In this document: one piece after another, positions 1-8,320 of the stretch | Position numbering within the stretch: the first letter of the stretch is position 1 | Layout of the letters: each line of letters starts with the position of its first letter | Origin: JAHEEL01 sp963836085 | Lineage (GTDB): Bacteria; Actinomycetota; Acidimicrobiia; Spongiisociales; UBA5794 | Direction of reading: 5' to 3' | Assembly (NCBI GenBank): GCA_963836085.1 | Contig: CAWIHT010000012.1 | Span: 1-64,000 of the forward strand | DNA: 64,000 nucleotides | Made by a program: the position numbers and the translations under genes | Notes under the pieces: model-generated | The model's input: the letters and a program-made list of their open reading frames with translations, nothing else | What the model was told of the DNA's origin: nothing | Databases searched by the model: none

Positions 1-2
1 AG

Positions 3-755
3 AGTGTGGTCGTTGATTGGGACCTGTGGGGTGCGCGAATGCCTGACGGAACAGCCATCGGGCAGCTCACCGCACTGGTGGGCGATGAGAGAGAGCCTCT
101 CGCTTCGCCGGACGGTTCGGTTGTGGTGTTCACCCACGCAGGGGCGCTGTGGAGCCTCGACCCGCTCGTCAGGATCACTGCGTTCGCCGGCTCAGGTATC
201 GATTGGCAGCCGCTGCAGGGATCGTTCTGGGACGACGAGAGCTCAGTGTTCCGATCCGACATTGACTGGATGGCGGGCGAGGGCATCACGAAGGGCTGCA
301 ATCCGCCGCTCAACGACAGGTACTGCCCCGACGCAGCGGTGACGAGAGGACAGGTGGCGGCGTTCCTCGTCCGGGCATTGGGTCTCACCGACCGACTCGA
401 CGATCCGTTCATCGATGACGACAGCTCCGTGTTTGAAGCTGACATCGAGAAGCTCGCTGCTGCCGGAATCACGAAGGGCTGCAACCCACCGGCGAACGAC
501 CGGTTCTGCCCTGATGCGAAGGTGACGAGGGGACAGATGGCGGCGTTCCTCGTCCGAGCGCTTGGCTACTCCGACAACGGTGGCGGGAACCTGTTTGTCG
601 ATGACGACGACTCGATCTTCGAGGCCGACATTGACCGACTTGGAACCGCAGGTGTCACACGCGGCTGCAACCCACCAGACAACGACCGGTTCTGTCCGAA
701 CGGGAATGTGACGAGAGGCCAGATGGCAGCATTCCTCCACCGGGCGTTGGGGTAG
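3..755 (+). CDS. exported protein, 3' part: propeller-like tail plus three SLH-like repeats (5' truncated by window)
   Basis: The frame is open to the left edge, so the true start lies outside the window; the GTG at position 6 is probably internal. The first 70 residues have the look of TolB/PD40-type beta-propeller blades (SPDGSVVVFTHAGALWSLDP). The remaining 180 residues are three repeats of about 60 residues. Each has the pattern DDDSSVFEADIxxLAAAGITKGCNPPxNDRFCPDxxVTRGQMAAFLxRALG, i.e. an SLH-like repeat with two cysteines. Such repeats normally anchor exported proteins to the cell envelope. Here they are C-terminal, whereas the 5'-nucleotidase at 1981-4299 carries the same cassette at its N-terminus. 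The gene converges on the lipoprotein gene with only a 4-nt gap. The repeats are seen directly; the propeller assignment is an inference from a short stretch. Confidence 0.8.
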   Translation, partial: SVVVDWDLWGARMPDGTAIGQLTALVGDEREPLASPDGSVVVFTHAGALWSLDPLVRITAFAGSGIDWQPLQGSFWDDESSVFRSDIDWMAGEGITKGCNPPLNDRYCPDAAVTRGQVAAFLVRALGLTDRLDDPFIDDDSSVFEADIEKLAAAGITKGCNPPANDRFCPDAKVTRGQMAAFLVRALGYSDNGGGNLFVDDDDSIFEADIDRLGTAGVTRGCNPPDNDRFCPNGNVTRGQMAAFLHRALG

Positions 756-759
756 TGGA

Positions 760-1695
760 TCAGCCTGCCAGAGCCTCGTCACCGATCTCGGTGATGGCGC
801 CGCCGTTGATGTAGAGCCAGAGTCCCCCTTCTCTGCCCCAGTCCCCGTGCGGGACTCGGCCATCTCGGATCCATTCGGAATAGGGGTAGGGGAAGGGTGG
901 ACAGTCCACCCAGCGACACGTCACCGTGGCGTCCGGGTCGACGGGCACAGCCCGTACCTTTGGGTTGCTGTTCTCGATCACCCACCCGTAGTCCTCCGTG
1001 GCGGGGTCGTCATCGGACTCGTCCGCCCACCGGAGGCATGCGAGATCGAACGAGATCGATGACGAGGAAGCCTCTTCGATGTAGCCCCACCAGATTCCAT
1101 CGGGAAGCGTGCTACTCCCCGGGGAACACCCCGAGCCCCACCAGCCGCCGCTGCCCGACAGCGGGCCAGGGTGCAGGCCGTGCGTTGCGATCGAGTACAC
1201 GATGCGTCTCGCAGGCGCCGTTGTCGTCGTTGGGAGCGGGTCACCCCAGAATGCCACGACATCTGCCCGGGGATACACGGTCTCGCACGGGATGCCGTTG
1301 CGGTCTGCATCCATCCGATCCGGCTGACCCTCCCTCACCCAGTAGGCGACGGCATCGACGTAGCCATAGCCAAGCCCGTTGAGATCCCTACAGAGCAATC
1401 CCGACTCGACCTCCACAACGGGCGGCACTGTGACCACCGCCGGCACGGTGGTCGTGGTAGCCGTCGTCGAAGAAGACGGTGCCGTCGCCACGGAGGTAGT
1501 CGTGGTGGTTGTCGGTTCGGTTGACGATGCCGACGGTTCCGCAGTTGATGTCGTTGTGGTCGCAGTCGTGGACGGTATCGTCGTTGCTGGTTCCGCGAGG
1601 GTCGTCGTCGAGTCGGTCGCACCGTCGCTGCTGATACACCCCGCCAGCAGCATCACTGAGGCGAGCAGTGGGACCATACGGATTGAGAGAGACAC
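760..1695 (-). CDS. lipoprotein with Excalibur-type calcium-binding domain
   Basis: A 311-residue exported protein. The start was set at the GTG at 1695 because AGGAGG lies exactly 6 nt before it; TTG at 1710 and ATG at 1677 are also in frame but lack such a site. Residues 1-20 form a lipoprotein signal ending in a LLAGC lipobox. A long Thr/Ser/Val linker follows to about residue 95, typical of an actinobacterial cell-wall spacer. An Excalibur-like segment comes next (LLCRDLNGLGY...DRMDADRNGIPCE), with the paired cysteines and the DxDxNG calcium loop. The C-terminal 150 residues hold further Cys and Trp residues (CLRWADES, CRWVDCPPFPYP) that I do not recognise. The role is probably extracytoplasmic calcium binding; the substrate is unknown. 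Confidence 0.8.
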   Translation of the reverse strand: MSLSIRMVPLLASVMLLAGCISSDGATDSTTTLAEPATTIPSTTATTTTSTAEPSASSTEPTTTTTTSVATAPSSSTTATTTTVPAVVTVPPVVEVESGLLCRDLNGLGYGYVDAVAYWVREGQPDRMDADRNGIPCETVYPRADVVAFWGDPLPTTTTAPARRIVYSIATHGLHPGPLSGSGGWWGSGCSPGSSTLPDGIWWGYIEEASSSSISFDLACLRWADESDDDPATEDYGWVIENSNPKVRAVPVDPDATVTCRWVDCPPFPYPYSEWIRDGRVPHGDWGREGGLWLYINGGAITEIGDEALAG

Positions 1696-1910
1696 TGAGG
1701 ACCTCCTCAAACAGGGATCCCTCCACGTCCGCCCGAGCGTCGGCCCACGCCGGACCCAACTCTCTACCTCACATCATGCACCCCCACGGGCGACATTGGT
1801 AGAGGCCAATCACTCCGACCCGCCGAACCGTCGCCTATGTCGCTCTTCCCCGTCGGGCGGCCGGCCAGATTCGTGGACCCGAACCAAACCGCTCCTTGCG
1901 CCAGACGAAG

Positions 1911-1940
1911 AGGAAGCCCCCGCTGATGCGGGGGCTTCCT
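1911..1940 (-). terminator. strong hairpin, probable terminator of the 5'-nucleotidase gene
   Basis: A perfect 13-bp inverted repeat (AGGAAGCCCCCGC / GCGGGGGCTTCCT) with a 4-nt loop, 41 nt past the stop codon of the minus-strand 5'-nucleotidase gene. There is no clear U-tract, which is usual for GC-rich actinobacteria. Confidence 0.7.
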
Positions 1941-1980
1941 GCTACTCGCCAGGAACATTCGTCCCTGTGTTCGGTTGCTT

Positions 1981-4299
1981 CTACGGCAGTTCGTTCACCC
2001 GATCAGTGCTCGGGGGATCGACCGGACCAAACGCTGCCAGGTAATTGGAGAGCGCCTGCAGATCGACGCCACCATCGAGCCGCGGCCCGGTGATTCCGGC
2101 GAACGTGGTGAAGTTGTCTCCACCATCGGCCAGGAAGCTGTTCGCCGTCACCATGTACGTCGCAGTGTCGCTCAACGCAGAACCGTTCAGCATCACGTTG
2201 CTCACCGTGATCGACGTGCAAGAGTCGACGTCGGGTGTGCTCGGATCGCCGTCGTCGTCAACCGGACCGAGCGTCCACGCCAGGTCATAGCTGAAGCCAT
2301 CCGATACGCCGAGGGACAGGAACGGCCGGCTTGAACCGGCCGGCTGACACTGCTCCTCGAGCACCGAGACGATCTCCGCCCCGGTCATCTCCAAGGTCAC
2401 CAGCGTGTTGCCGAACGGCTGGAACGTGAACGCCTCACCGTACGTAACGACGCCATCACCCTCGCCGGCGGAGTCCAGATACGTCAGATCAGAACGCACG
2501 CCGCCCGGGTTCATGAACGCCACAACAGCACCATTCGCCGTGGTCGCCCACTGCTGGGCATCGGCGACCAGGTTCCCTGCTGCCGACTCGACACCACGGT
2601 CCGAGCCCGTCGGATCACCACCACGGGTGATATCCGCGCTGATCATGCCGATCGGGATGGTGCCGGCCGCGTCATACAGCGGCTGCCACTTCTCGATGAT
2701 CGACGTGATCACCGGGTCGGGCGTCAATTCATCCTGGATGACGGAGTGGTTCGTCGACGTGCTGAGATAGCGGTCCACATCATGGGTCGCCGGATCGATG
2801 ATCAGGTTCAGCTCCGAGACCACACGACCGTACGAGTAGGCACTCGTAACGATCCTGGGTTCGCCGGCCGAATCATCCATCGAGCAGTTGTACGGCAGAT
2901 GTGTATGACCCGTGATGAGGGCATCGATCTCGGGATCGAGCGCAGCGTTGATCGCAACGATCGGCCCGGAGATTCCCACGCAAGCGTCGACATCGCCGGG
3001 AGGCGGTGTCTGGGATCCACCCTCATGCAGGAGCACGATGATGGCCTCGACGCCCATGTCCTTCAGGATCGGTACCAGCTTGTTGGCCGTCTCGGCTTCG
3101 TCGAGGAACGCCCAGCCCTTGATGCCGGCTGCGGCAACGAGGGTGTCGGTCGCTTCGAGCGTCATGCCGATGAACGCAACCTTCTCGCCTTCGACTTCGT
3201 CGATCCAGTACGGAGGCAACGCCGTGTCACCGGTGTACTTGTCGACAACGTTCGCTGCGAGCCAATTGAAGTCCGCACCGGGGTACGGCTCTTCGGGGAA
3301 GTAGCAGCCGTCGACGGGATGACACCCACCATCCTGCATGCGCAGAAGCTCAGTGACGCCCTCGTCGAACTCATGGTTGCCAACACTCGACACGTCGAGG
3401 CCCATCGCGTTCAGCGATTCGACCGACGGCTCGTCGTGGAACAGTCCGGAGAATGCCGGTGATCCGCCGATCAGGTCACCGGCTGCAACCGTGAGGCTGT
3501 TGCCGGAACGCAACTCGTTGAGCTTGGCCGACAGATACTCGCCTCCACCAGCGACTTCGCCGGCCACCGTGCCTGCATCACCGGATTGGACGTGGCCGTG
3601 GTAGTCGTTGAACGCCAGGATCTGCAGTTCGATGCCGGCAGGTTCCTCCGGAATGGTGAGACCGCGGTGCAAGAACGCCGCCATCTGGCCGCGGGTCACC
3701 GTGTCCTTCGGGCAGTACCTGTCATTCGCCGGCGGGTTGCAGCCCTTCGTGACGCCCGCAGTCCCAAGGCGGTCGATATCGGCTTCGAAGATCGAGCCGT
3801 CATCATCGGTGAACAGATCTGCGCCAACACCGGCCTCGAGGCCGAGGGCCCTCGTCAGATATGCGGCCATCTGTTCGCGAGTGACGAGATCGTCGGGGCA
3901 GTAGTTGTCGTTCGCCGGGGGGTTGCAGCCCATGGTGATTCCTGCCGTGCCCACCATGTTGATCTCAGGCTCGAAGATCGAGCCGTCATCATCATTGAAC
4001 AGGTTGGCGTTTGCGCCGTCGGTCAAGTTGAGCGCCCTCGCCAGGAACGCGGCCATCTGGCCGCGGGTAACCCCATCGTCCGGACAGAACTTGTCGTTGA
4101 CGGGCGGGTTGCACCCCTTGGTGATCCCCTCTGCAGCCAGCCACTCGATGTCTGCTTCGAACACCGAACTGTCGTCGTCGGTGAATGTGCCACCCGCAGC
4201 GGTGGCAGCTACCGGCACCAGCACGGCGAACATCATCGCCACAGCGAAAGCGATGATCACCAGCCGACGCGGGTTTCGAATAGTCAAACGGCTATCCAT
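1981..4299 (-). CDS. secreted 5'-nucleotidase (UshA family) with N-terminal SLH-like repeats
   Basis: A 772-residue exported enzyme. Residues 1-35 are a signal peptide (basic N-terminus, hydrophobic core, ATAA). Residues 38-215 are three SLH-like repeats, each with the GCNPPxNDxxCP cysteine pair. From about 225 comes a calcineurin-like metallophosphatase with the metal-ligand motifs FNDYHGH, AGDLIGG, GNHEFDEG and ITGHTHLPY. A C-terminal 5'-nucleotidase substrate domain follows (NPGGVRSDL, FGNTLVTLEMTG, DGGDNF). The family hydrolyses extracellular nucleotides to nucleosides and phosphate, and some members act on 2',3'-cyclic nucleotides; the exact substrate cannot be read here. The start ATG has GAGGAGGAAGG 4 nt upstream. 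The SLH-like part would hold the enzyme at the cell surface. Adenine and other base or nucleoside deaminases lie 2-4 kb away, so salvage is a plausible use. Confidence 0.93.
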   Translation of the reverse strand: MDSRLTIRNPRRLVIIAFAVAMMFAVLVPVAATAAGGTFTDDDSSVFEADIEWLAAEGITKGCNPPVNDKFCPDDGVTRGQMAAFLARALNLTDGANANLFNDDDGSIFEPEINMVGTAGITMGCNPPANDNYCPDDLVTREQMAAYLTRALGLEAGVGADLFTDDDGSIFEADIDRLGTAGVTKGCNPPANDRYCPKDTVTRGQMAAFLHRGLTIPEEPAGIELQILAFNDYHGHVQSGDAGTVAGEVAGGGEYLSAKLNELRSGNSLTVAAGDLIGGSPAFSGLFHDEPSVESLNAMGLDVSSVGNHEFDEGVTELLRMQDGGCHPVDGCYFPEEPYPGADFNWLAANVVDKYTGDTALPPYWIDEVEGEKVAFIGMTLEATDTLVAAAGIKGWAFLDEAETANKLVPILKDMGVEAIIVLLHEGGSQTPPPGDVDACVGISGPIVAINAALDPEIDALITGHTHLPYNCSMDDSAGEPRIVTSAYSYGRVVSELNLIIDPATHDVDRYLSTSTNHSVIQDELTPDPVITSIIEKWQPLYDAAGTIPIGMISADITRGGDPTGSDRGVESAAGNLVADAQQWATTANGAVVAFMNPGGVRSDLTYLDSAGEGDGVVTYGEAFTFQPFGNTLVTLEMTGAEIVSVLEEQCQPAGSSRPFLSLGVSDGFSYDLAWTLGPVDDDGDPSTPDVDSCTSITVSNVMLNGSALSDTATYMVTANSFLADGGDNFTTFAGITGPRLDGGVDLQALSNYLAAFGPVDPPSTDRVNELP

Positions 4300-4430
4300 T
4301 GATCCTTCCTCCTCGTCCGCTCACGCGGACATAGCCCATGTGGCTTAGGACTCCCACCGTGCGCCGCCCCCAACAGGACATACCCGGCGCCGCACCAGAG
4401 CCTCCCCCACCTACGCGAATCTACACGGCC
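4300..4430 (-). promoter_or_regulatory. GC-rich structured 5' leader of the 5'-nucleotidase gene
   Basis: Read on the minus strand, the leader contains a perfect 6-bp hairpin with loop GTGA (GTCCGC/GCGGAC, 4313-4328) directly before the Shine-Dalgarno. Upstream of it are a GTGG/CCAC hairpin and a longer GTGCG/CGCAC-closed arm. A TAGATT hexamer near 4419-4424 could be the -10. The leader would be about 110 nt. I cannot match it to a riboswitch class I know; it may be only a stability element. Confidence 0.25.
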
Positions 4431-4512
4431 GGAACGCCCCGTGCATGAGCGCGAAATCTTTCCGTAGCCTCTCTCGAGCACCCGTGGCCCACGAAGCCCT
4501 GTTCGAGTCGCC

Positions 4513-4518
4513 TAGGCT
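4513..4518 (+). promoter_or_regulatory. -10 hexamer TAGGCT, leaderless start of DUF1622 gene
   Basis: TAGGCT ends 6 nt before the ATG at 4525 and there is no Shine-Dalgarno. This spacing puts transcription start on or next to the start codon. No clear -35 box. Confidence 0.5.
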
Positions 4519-4524
4519 CATCCC

Positions 4525-4929
4525 ATGCTGTGGATTCTCGCTTCCGAAAGCGGCATCAAGGTCGGCGACTTCGCGGTCGCTGAGACGATCGCCGACTTGA
4601 TCGAACTCGCCGCCGTCCTGGCCATCACGATCGCCGTCATTGCCGCGATCGTGGGGGCGCTTCACACCCGGATCGGATCCACGTGGACGGACGCCTTCCA
4701 GACGTTCAAGCGATACATGGGCTTGGGCCTCCTCATCGGCCTCGACCTCTTGATCGCCGGCGACATCATCAAGACGGTGACCCTCGAACCCACCTTCGAG
4801 AACGCTGCCGTGCTCGGCCTCCTCGTCCTGATCCGCACGTTCTTGAGTTGGACCATCGTCCTCGAAGTCAACGGTCGTTGGCCATGGCAGTCACCGCCGC
4901 CGGGTTCGACCAACGACGAGAAGTTATAG
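4525..4929 (+). CDS. DUF1622 family membrane protein
   Basis: A 134-residue integral membrane protein. Three hydrophobic segments are visible at about 20-45, 67-85 and 95-112. The central motif between them (TxxWTDAFQTFKRYMGLGLLIGLDLLIAGDIIKTVT) is the signature I associate with DUF1622; members have no established function. The ATG at 4525 fits the TAGGCT hexamer 6 nt upstream. A nucleotidyltransferase-like gene follows after 9 nt, and the two are probably co-transcribed. Confidence 0.85.
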   Translation: MLWILASESGIKVGDFAVAETIADLIELAAVLAITIAVIAAIVGALHTRIGSTWTDAFQTFKRYMGLGLLIGLDLLIAGDIIKTVTLEPTFENAAVLGLLVLIRTFLSWTIVLEVNGRWPWQSPPPGSTNDEKL

Positions 4930-4938
4930 CCGTCTGCC

Positions 4939-5394
4939 GTGGATGATTCCGGGGCCCCCGATGCTCGGACGGATGCGGGTCAGCCCAGGCTGATTGATCG
5001 GTTGCGATCCCTTGCGCTCCCACCCGGCGACTATGCCGTATTCGGGAGCGGACCCCTCATCGTTCGCGGCATCATCGAGGCCACAAATGATCTCGACGTG
5101 ATCAGCCGAGGCTCGGCGTGGGACCGCGCTTGCCAACTCGGGGATTTGGTCTATCTCGAGGAACACCACGTCGAAGTCGTGAGCTTCGACGATGGTGCGA
5201 TCACCGTCGGCAAGAGTTGGGCCTACGGCGAGTTCGACATCGAGCAGTTGATCGACACCGCAGAGACCATCGAAGGACTGCCGTTCGTCCGACTCGAGCA
5301 TGTCGTCCGGTACAAGGAGGCAGCGGCCCGCCCGAAGGACCTGGCCCATCTCCGTGCGCTCGCCGACTATCGAGGACACACCGATCGATCCTAG
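4939..5394 (+). CDS. nucleotidyltransferase-fold protein
   Basis: 151 residues with a GTG start. The core GDYAVFGSGPLIVRGIIEATNDLDVI resembles the GS-x(n)-D-x-D nucleotide-binding motif of the Pol-beta-like nucleotidyltransferase superfamily, as in standalone MNT or AbiEii-like proteins. The second acidic residue set (ATNDLDVISRG) is present. The C-terminal half (KEAAARPKDLAHLRALADY) resembles the helical tail of the same group (KxxxxRxKDxxDxxxL). Some relatives are antitoxin or toxin components, but no HEPN or other partner is adjacent, so no toxin-antitoxin role is claimed. It sits between two small membrane protein genes. Confidence 0.65.
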   Translation: MDDSGAPDARTDAGQPRLIDRLRSLALPPGDYAVFGSGPLIVRGIIEATNDLDVISRGSAWDRACQLGDLVYLEEHHVEVVSFDDGAITVGKSWAYGEFDIEQLIDTAETIEGLPFVRLEHVVRYKEAAARPKDLAHLRALADYRGHTDRS

Positions 5395-5404
5395 GATGTA
5401 CGCC

Positions 5405-5554
5405 GTGAACGACCTCCGGGCATCTGCCCCCCAGATCGGCTTGGCGATGGGTGTGTTCTTCGTCGTCGTCGGCGTCATCCTCGGCAACTACGGAGTCGTT
5501 GGACTCGGTGTGGTCGTTGGCCTGGCCGGGTTCTTCGCCCGCGGAACGGCGTAG
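5405..5554 (+). CDS. small membrane protein, 49 aa
   Basis: A short protein that is mostly one hairpin of two hydrophobic helices (IGLAMGVFFVVVGVILG and VVGLGVVVGLAGFF) with a short soluble N-terminus. The GTG at 5405 was chosen over the ATG at 5396: AGGA lies 8 nt before it, and TAGGAT also sits 7 nt before it as a possible leaderless -10. No family recognised. It converges with the hemolysin-III-like gene. Confidence 0.5.
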   Translation: MNDLRASAPQIGLAMGVFFVVVGVILGNYGVVGLGVVVGLAGFFARGTA

Positions 5555-5562
5555 CCCCCAAG

Positions 5563-6222
5563 CTAGACAGACACGACCATCGAAACCGCCACGTAATGAG
5601 CGGCAAACGCGGCGACCGTCAGGACGTGGAATACCTCATGGAAGCCGAACCATTCAGGTGATGGATTCGGCCGTTTCGTCCCGTACACGACCGCCCCAGC
5701 GCTGTAGAGGACGCCGCCGAGAGCGATCAGGATCACCGCGACCACGCCGGCCCCGCGCACGAGATCGGAGAGGTAGAAGATCGCTACCCAGCCAAGCGCC
5801 ACATACACCGGCGTGTAGAGCCAGCGGGGCGCTCCGACCCACAGGACGCGAAACGCCACGCCAATCAACGCACCAATCCACACGATGAACAGGAGCACGC
5901 GCCCTCGCCCATTGGGCATGGCCAGCACGGCGAACGGCGTGTAGGTGGCGGCAATGATCAGGTAGATGTTCGAGTGATCCATCCGCCGCAGCACCCCCTC
6001 CATGCCGGGCGTCCACGTGCCTCGGTGAAGCAGAGCACTCGTGCCGAAGAGCAGGACCGCGGAGAGAGCGAAGATGGCGACCGAGACCCTCTCCTCCGTT
6101 GAGTCGGCGAGAACCACGAGCACGAGTCCGCCGAGGATCGCAACAGGGAACATCACGGCGTGGAGCCACCCGCGAAGTCGTGGTTTCTCGGCCGGTGCGG
6201 TGTTCTCTGCTACTTCGATCAC
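5563..6222 (-). CDS. hemolysin III / PAQR-like membrane protein (TrhA family)
   Basis: 219 residues with seven predicted hydrophobic segments. Family motifs include SALLHRGTW, the MDHSNIYLIIAATYTPFAV block (a His and Asp typical of the PAQR zinc site) and the C-terminal FHEVFHVLTVAAFAAHYVA with two further histidines. The three histidine-bearing helices are therefore intact. Bacterial members are linked to membrane homeostasis; a hemolytic role is not implied by the name. The ATG at 6222 is used; an ATG-proximal Shine-Dalgarno is weak. The neighbouring genes are unrelated. Confidence 0.9.
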   Translation of the reverse strand: MIEVAENTAPAEKPRLRGWLHAVMFPVAILGGLVLVVLADSTEERVSVAIFALSAVLLFGTSALLHRGTWTPGMEGVLRRMDHSNIYLIIAATYTPFAVLAMPNGRGRVLLFIVWIGALIGVAFRVLWVGAPRWLYTPVYVALGWVAIFYLSDLVRGAGVVAVILIALGGVLYSAGAVVYGTKRPNPSPEWFGFHEVFHVLTVAAFAAHYVAVSMVVSV

Positions 6223-6297
6223 GACTGGAAGCTATCCACCGCCGCCAAGTACCACCCCCAATGTCGCGCAAGACGAACCCGCCGGTCACGTGCGGGC

Positions 6298-6303
6298 TAG
6301 CTT
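6298..6303 (+). promoter_or_regulatory. -10 hexamer TAGCTT, leaderless start of deaminase
   Basis: TAGCTT ends 6 nt before the GTG at 6310; no Shine-Dalgarno in the gap. Confidence 0.45.
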
Positions 6304-6309
6304 CGTGTC

Positions 6310-6783
6310 GTGACCGACCACGATTCCCTCCTGACCCGCTCGTTCGAACTTGCCGCCGAGGCGCGGGCCGGGGGCGACCACCCATTTGGGGCACTCTTCG
6401 CCATCGCCGGCGACATCGTTGCTGAGGCCAGGAATCGGGTCAACTCCGATCGCGACATAACCGCCCACGCCGAGACCCACCTCGTTCGGATTCTGGAGGA
6501 TCAGGGCCTCTTGGACCGCCTCGGGGAGGGAACGGTCTATGCGTCGTGTGAACCGTGTCCGATGTGTGTGGGGTCCATGTTCTGGGCCGGGGTCCGCCGG
6601 GTGACCTACGGACTCTCGGCGGTTCACCTCATGGATCTCGCGGTCGCTCCGGGGCATGAATCCATGGGTTTTGCACTCACGGCGCACACGCTCGGCGCTG
6701 CCGCCACACCGCCGATGCGGTTCGACGGACCCCACCGCGAGGATGAGGCGGCAACTCCCCACATCGGCTTCTGGATTCCCTGA
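6310..6783 (+). CDS. cytidine/deoxycytidylate-deaminase superfamily protein (nucleoside or base deaminase)
   Basis: 157 residues with the full zinc deaminase signature: the HAE motif (THAETHLVR) carrying the zinc His and the proton-shuttle Glu, and PCPMC with both zinc cysteines (ASCEPCPMCVGSMFWAGVRRVTYGLSA). The order and the downstream sequence resemble the guanine deaminase/TadA branch rather than cytidine deaminase. However, it lacks obvious tRNA-binding basic residues, so a free base or nucleoside is the more likely substrate. It is near an adenine deaminase (7190) and a 5'-nucleotidase, consistent with purine salvage. The GTG start is supported by the hexamer at 6298. Confidence 0.85.
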   Translation: MTDHDSLLTRSFELAAEARAGGDHPFGALFAIAGDIVAEARNRVNSDRDITAHAETHLVRILEDQGLLDRLGEGTVYASCEPCPMCVGSMFWAGVRRVTYGLSAVHLMDLAVAPGHESMGFALTAHTLGAAATPPMRFDGPHREDEAATPHIGFWIP

Positions 6784-6857
6784 CCGGCCTCCGGGTGAGA
6801 ACGGCCGTTGAGACCATTACCATTCTGACAGCGTCGCAACAACGAAGGAGTAGAGGC

Positions 6858-7127
6858 ATGGGCATCATCTGGATGATCGTCACAGGACTCATCATGGGCC
6901 TCATCCTCGGGCCGCTCGCTCGCCTGATCATCCCGGGAAAGCAGGACATCTCGCTCCTCGGAACAATCCTCGTTGGCGCCGGCGCCGCCATCATTGGCGG
7001 GATCGTTGCCGGATGGCTGGGTGTTGGAGAAACCTCCGGTCCCGACTGGATCAAGTTCTTCATCCAACTCGCTCTTGCGGTGTTCGGGATCCTCGGCTTC
7101 GCGACGGCATCCGACAGCAAGTCGTAG
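6858..7127 (+). CDS. GlsB/YeaQ/YmgE family membrane protein
   Basis: 89 residues. The start ATG follows AAGGAG at 7 nt spacing. Three hydrophobic segments form the Transgly_assoc fold: the first helix IIWMIVTGLIMGLILGPLAR, then LIIPGKQDISLLGTILVGAGAAIIGG with the glycine-rich turn, then a final helix at IQLALAVFGILGF. Members are small inner-membrane stress-associated proteins without a defined biochemical activity. It is preceded by a separate intergenic region of 74 nt, so it may have its own promoter. Confidence 0.88.
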   Translation: MGIIWMIVTGLIMGLILGPLARLIIPGKQDISLLGTILVGAGAAIIGGIVAGWLGVGETSGPDWIKFFIQLALAVFGILGFATASDSKS

Positions 7128-7189
7128 GAACTCGACCGGTCGATATCGATCGGCTCGATCGCTGCGCTCTGAACGGGTTGAATAGACCC

Positions 7190-8197
7190 ATGGATATCGC
7201 ATCGTTCGTCCGCGCCCTACCCAAGGCCGAACTCCACCTCCACATCGAAGGCACCCTCGAACCGGAGATGATGTTCGAGTTCGCCAGCCGCAACGACATC
7301 AACCTGCCATTTGCGGATGTCGAGGAGGTCCGCGCCGCCTATGAGTTCTCCAACCTGCAGTCGTTTCTCGATATCTACTACCAGGGAGCGGCGGTGTTGG
7401 TCGCGGAGCAGGACTTCTACGACCTGATGTTCGCCTACCTCGAGCGTGCAGTTGCCGATGGTGTCCGACGTGCCGAGATCTTCTTCGATCCGCAGACCCA
7501 CACCGAGAGAGGCGTCGACTTCTCGGTGTTCATGGACGGGTTCACGCGCGCCATCGAGGCGGGTCGCCGGCAGTGGGGGATTTCGGCGGCGCTGATCATG
7601 TGCTTCCTTCGCCATCTCCCGGGTGAGGCAGCGGTCGTCACATGGGAAGAAGCCGAGCCCTACGTCGACCAGGTCATCGCTGTCGGACTCGATTCGGGCG
7701 AGGTTGGCAATCCACCCGAGCGGTTTGCGGAGGCATATCAACTCGCGCGAGACGCCGGCCTTCACGCCGTCGCCCATGCCGGGGAGGAGGGTCCGCCCGC
7801 CTACATCATCGGAGCGCTCGACACACTCGGCGCCGAGCGCATCGACCACGGGGTCCGCTGCACCGATGACCCGGAACTCGTAGCGCGCCTCGCCAACGAG
7901 CAGATTCCGCTGACGATGTGCCCGCTTTCGAACTTGAAGCTCCGGGTGTTCAACCAACTCGCCGACCACAATCTGAAGGACCTCCTCGACCAGGGCGTCC
8001 TCGTGACCGTGAACTCCGATGACCCCGCCTACTTCGGCGGCTACGTGCTCGACAACTACATCGCGATCGCCGCGGCCCTCGACCTGAGTCGCGACGACCT
8101 CGTGACCCTCGCCCGGAACTCGCTCAAAGCGACGTTCCTCACGGACGGCGAGAAGTCGGCGCTCCTTGCCGAACTCGCGTCGGTGGCCGCCGGCTGA
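7190..8197 (+). CDS. adenine deaminase, Aah1-like (adenosine deaminase superfamily)
   Basis: 335 residues; ATG 7190 gives the usual N-terminus of the family (FVRALPKAELHLHIEG). The metal and catalytic residues are all visible: HLH in the first strand, HAGEE (His plus the catalytic Glu), RIDHGVR, and the final TVNSDDPAYFGG. Three features separate it from true adenosine deaminases and match the type 2 adenine deaminase branch: EIFFDPQTHTERGV, PLTMCPLSNLKLRVF and SDDPAYFGGYV. The expected reaction is adenine to hypoxanthine plus ammonia. A TTGAAT hexamer lies 6 nt upstream, a weak leaderless signal. An aminopeptidase gene follows after 123 nt. Confidence 0.85.
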   Translation: MDIASFVRALPKAELHLHIEGTLEPEMMFEFASRNDINLPFADVEEVRAAYEFSNLQSFLDIYYQGAAVLVAEQDFYDLMFAYLERAVADGVRRAEIFFDPQTHTERGVDFSVFMDGFTRAIEAGRRQWGISAALIMCFLRHLPGEAAVVTWEEAEPYVDQVIAVGLDSGEVGNPPERFAEAYQLARDAGLHAVAHAGEEGPPAYIIGALDTLGAERIDHGVRCTDDPELVARLANEQIPLTMCPLSNLKLRVFNQLADHNLKDLLDQGVLVTVNSDDPAYFGGYVLDNYIAIAAALDLSRDDLVTLARNSLKATFLTDGEKSALLAELASVAAG

Positions 8198-8320
8198 TCA
8201 CTCGTGTCGCTCGCATGCAGGTTCCGTGCTGGCTTGATGCTCGGTGATCCGGCGCCGCCGGCGTTGCCAACGACGGGCCGCGGACTTGCGCTCAATTCGC
8301 GAGCGCCCGAGACTCGTGGC

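Noticed and set aside
4939..5394. Toxin-antitoxin system from the nucleotidyltransferase-like gene
   Set aside because: No HEPN, AbiE or other partner; neighbours are unrelated membrane proteins.
7190..8197. Adenosine deaminase rather than adenine deaminase
   Set aside because: FFDPQTHTERGV and SDDPAYFGG favour the adenine branch, though the substrate has not been shown.
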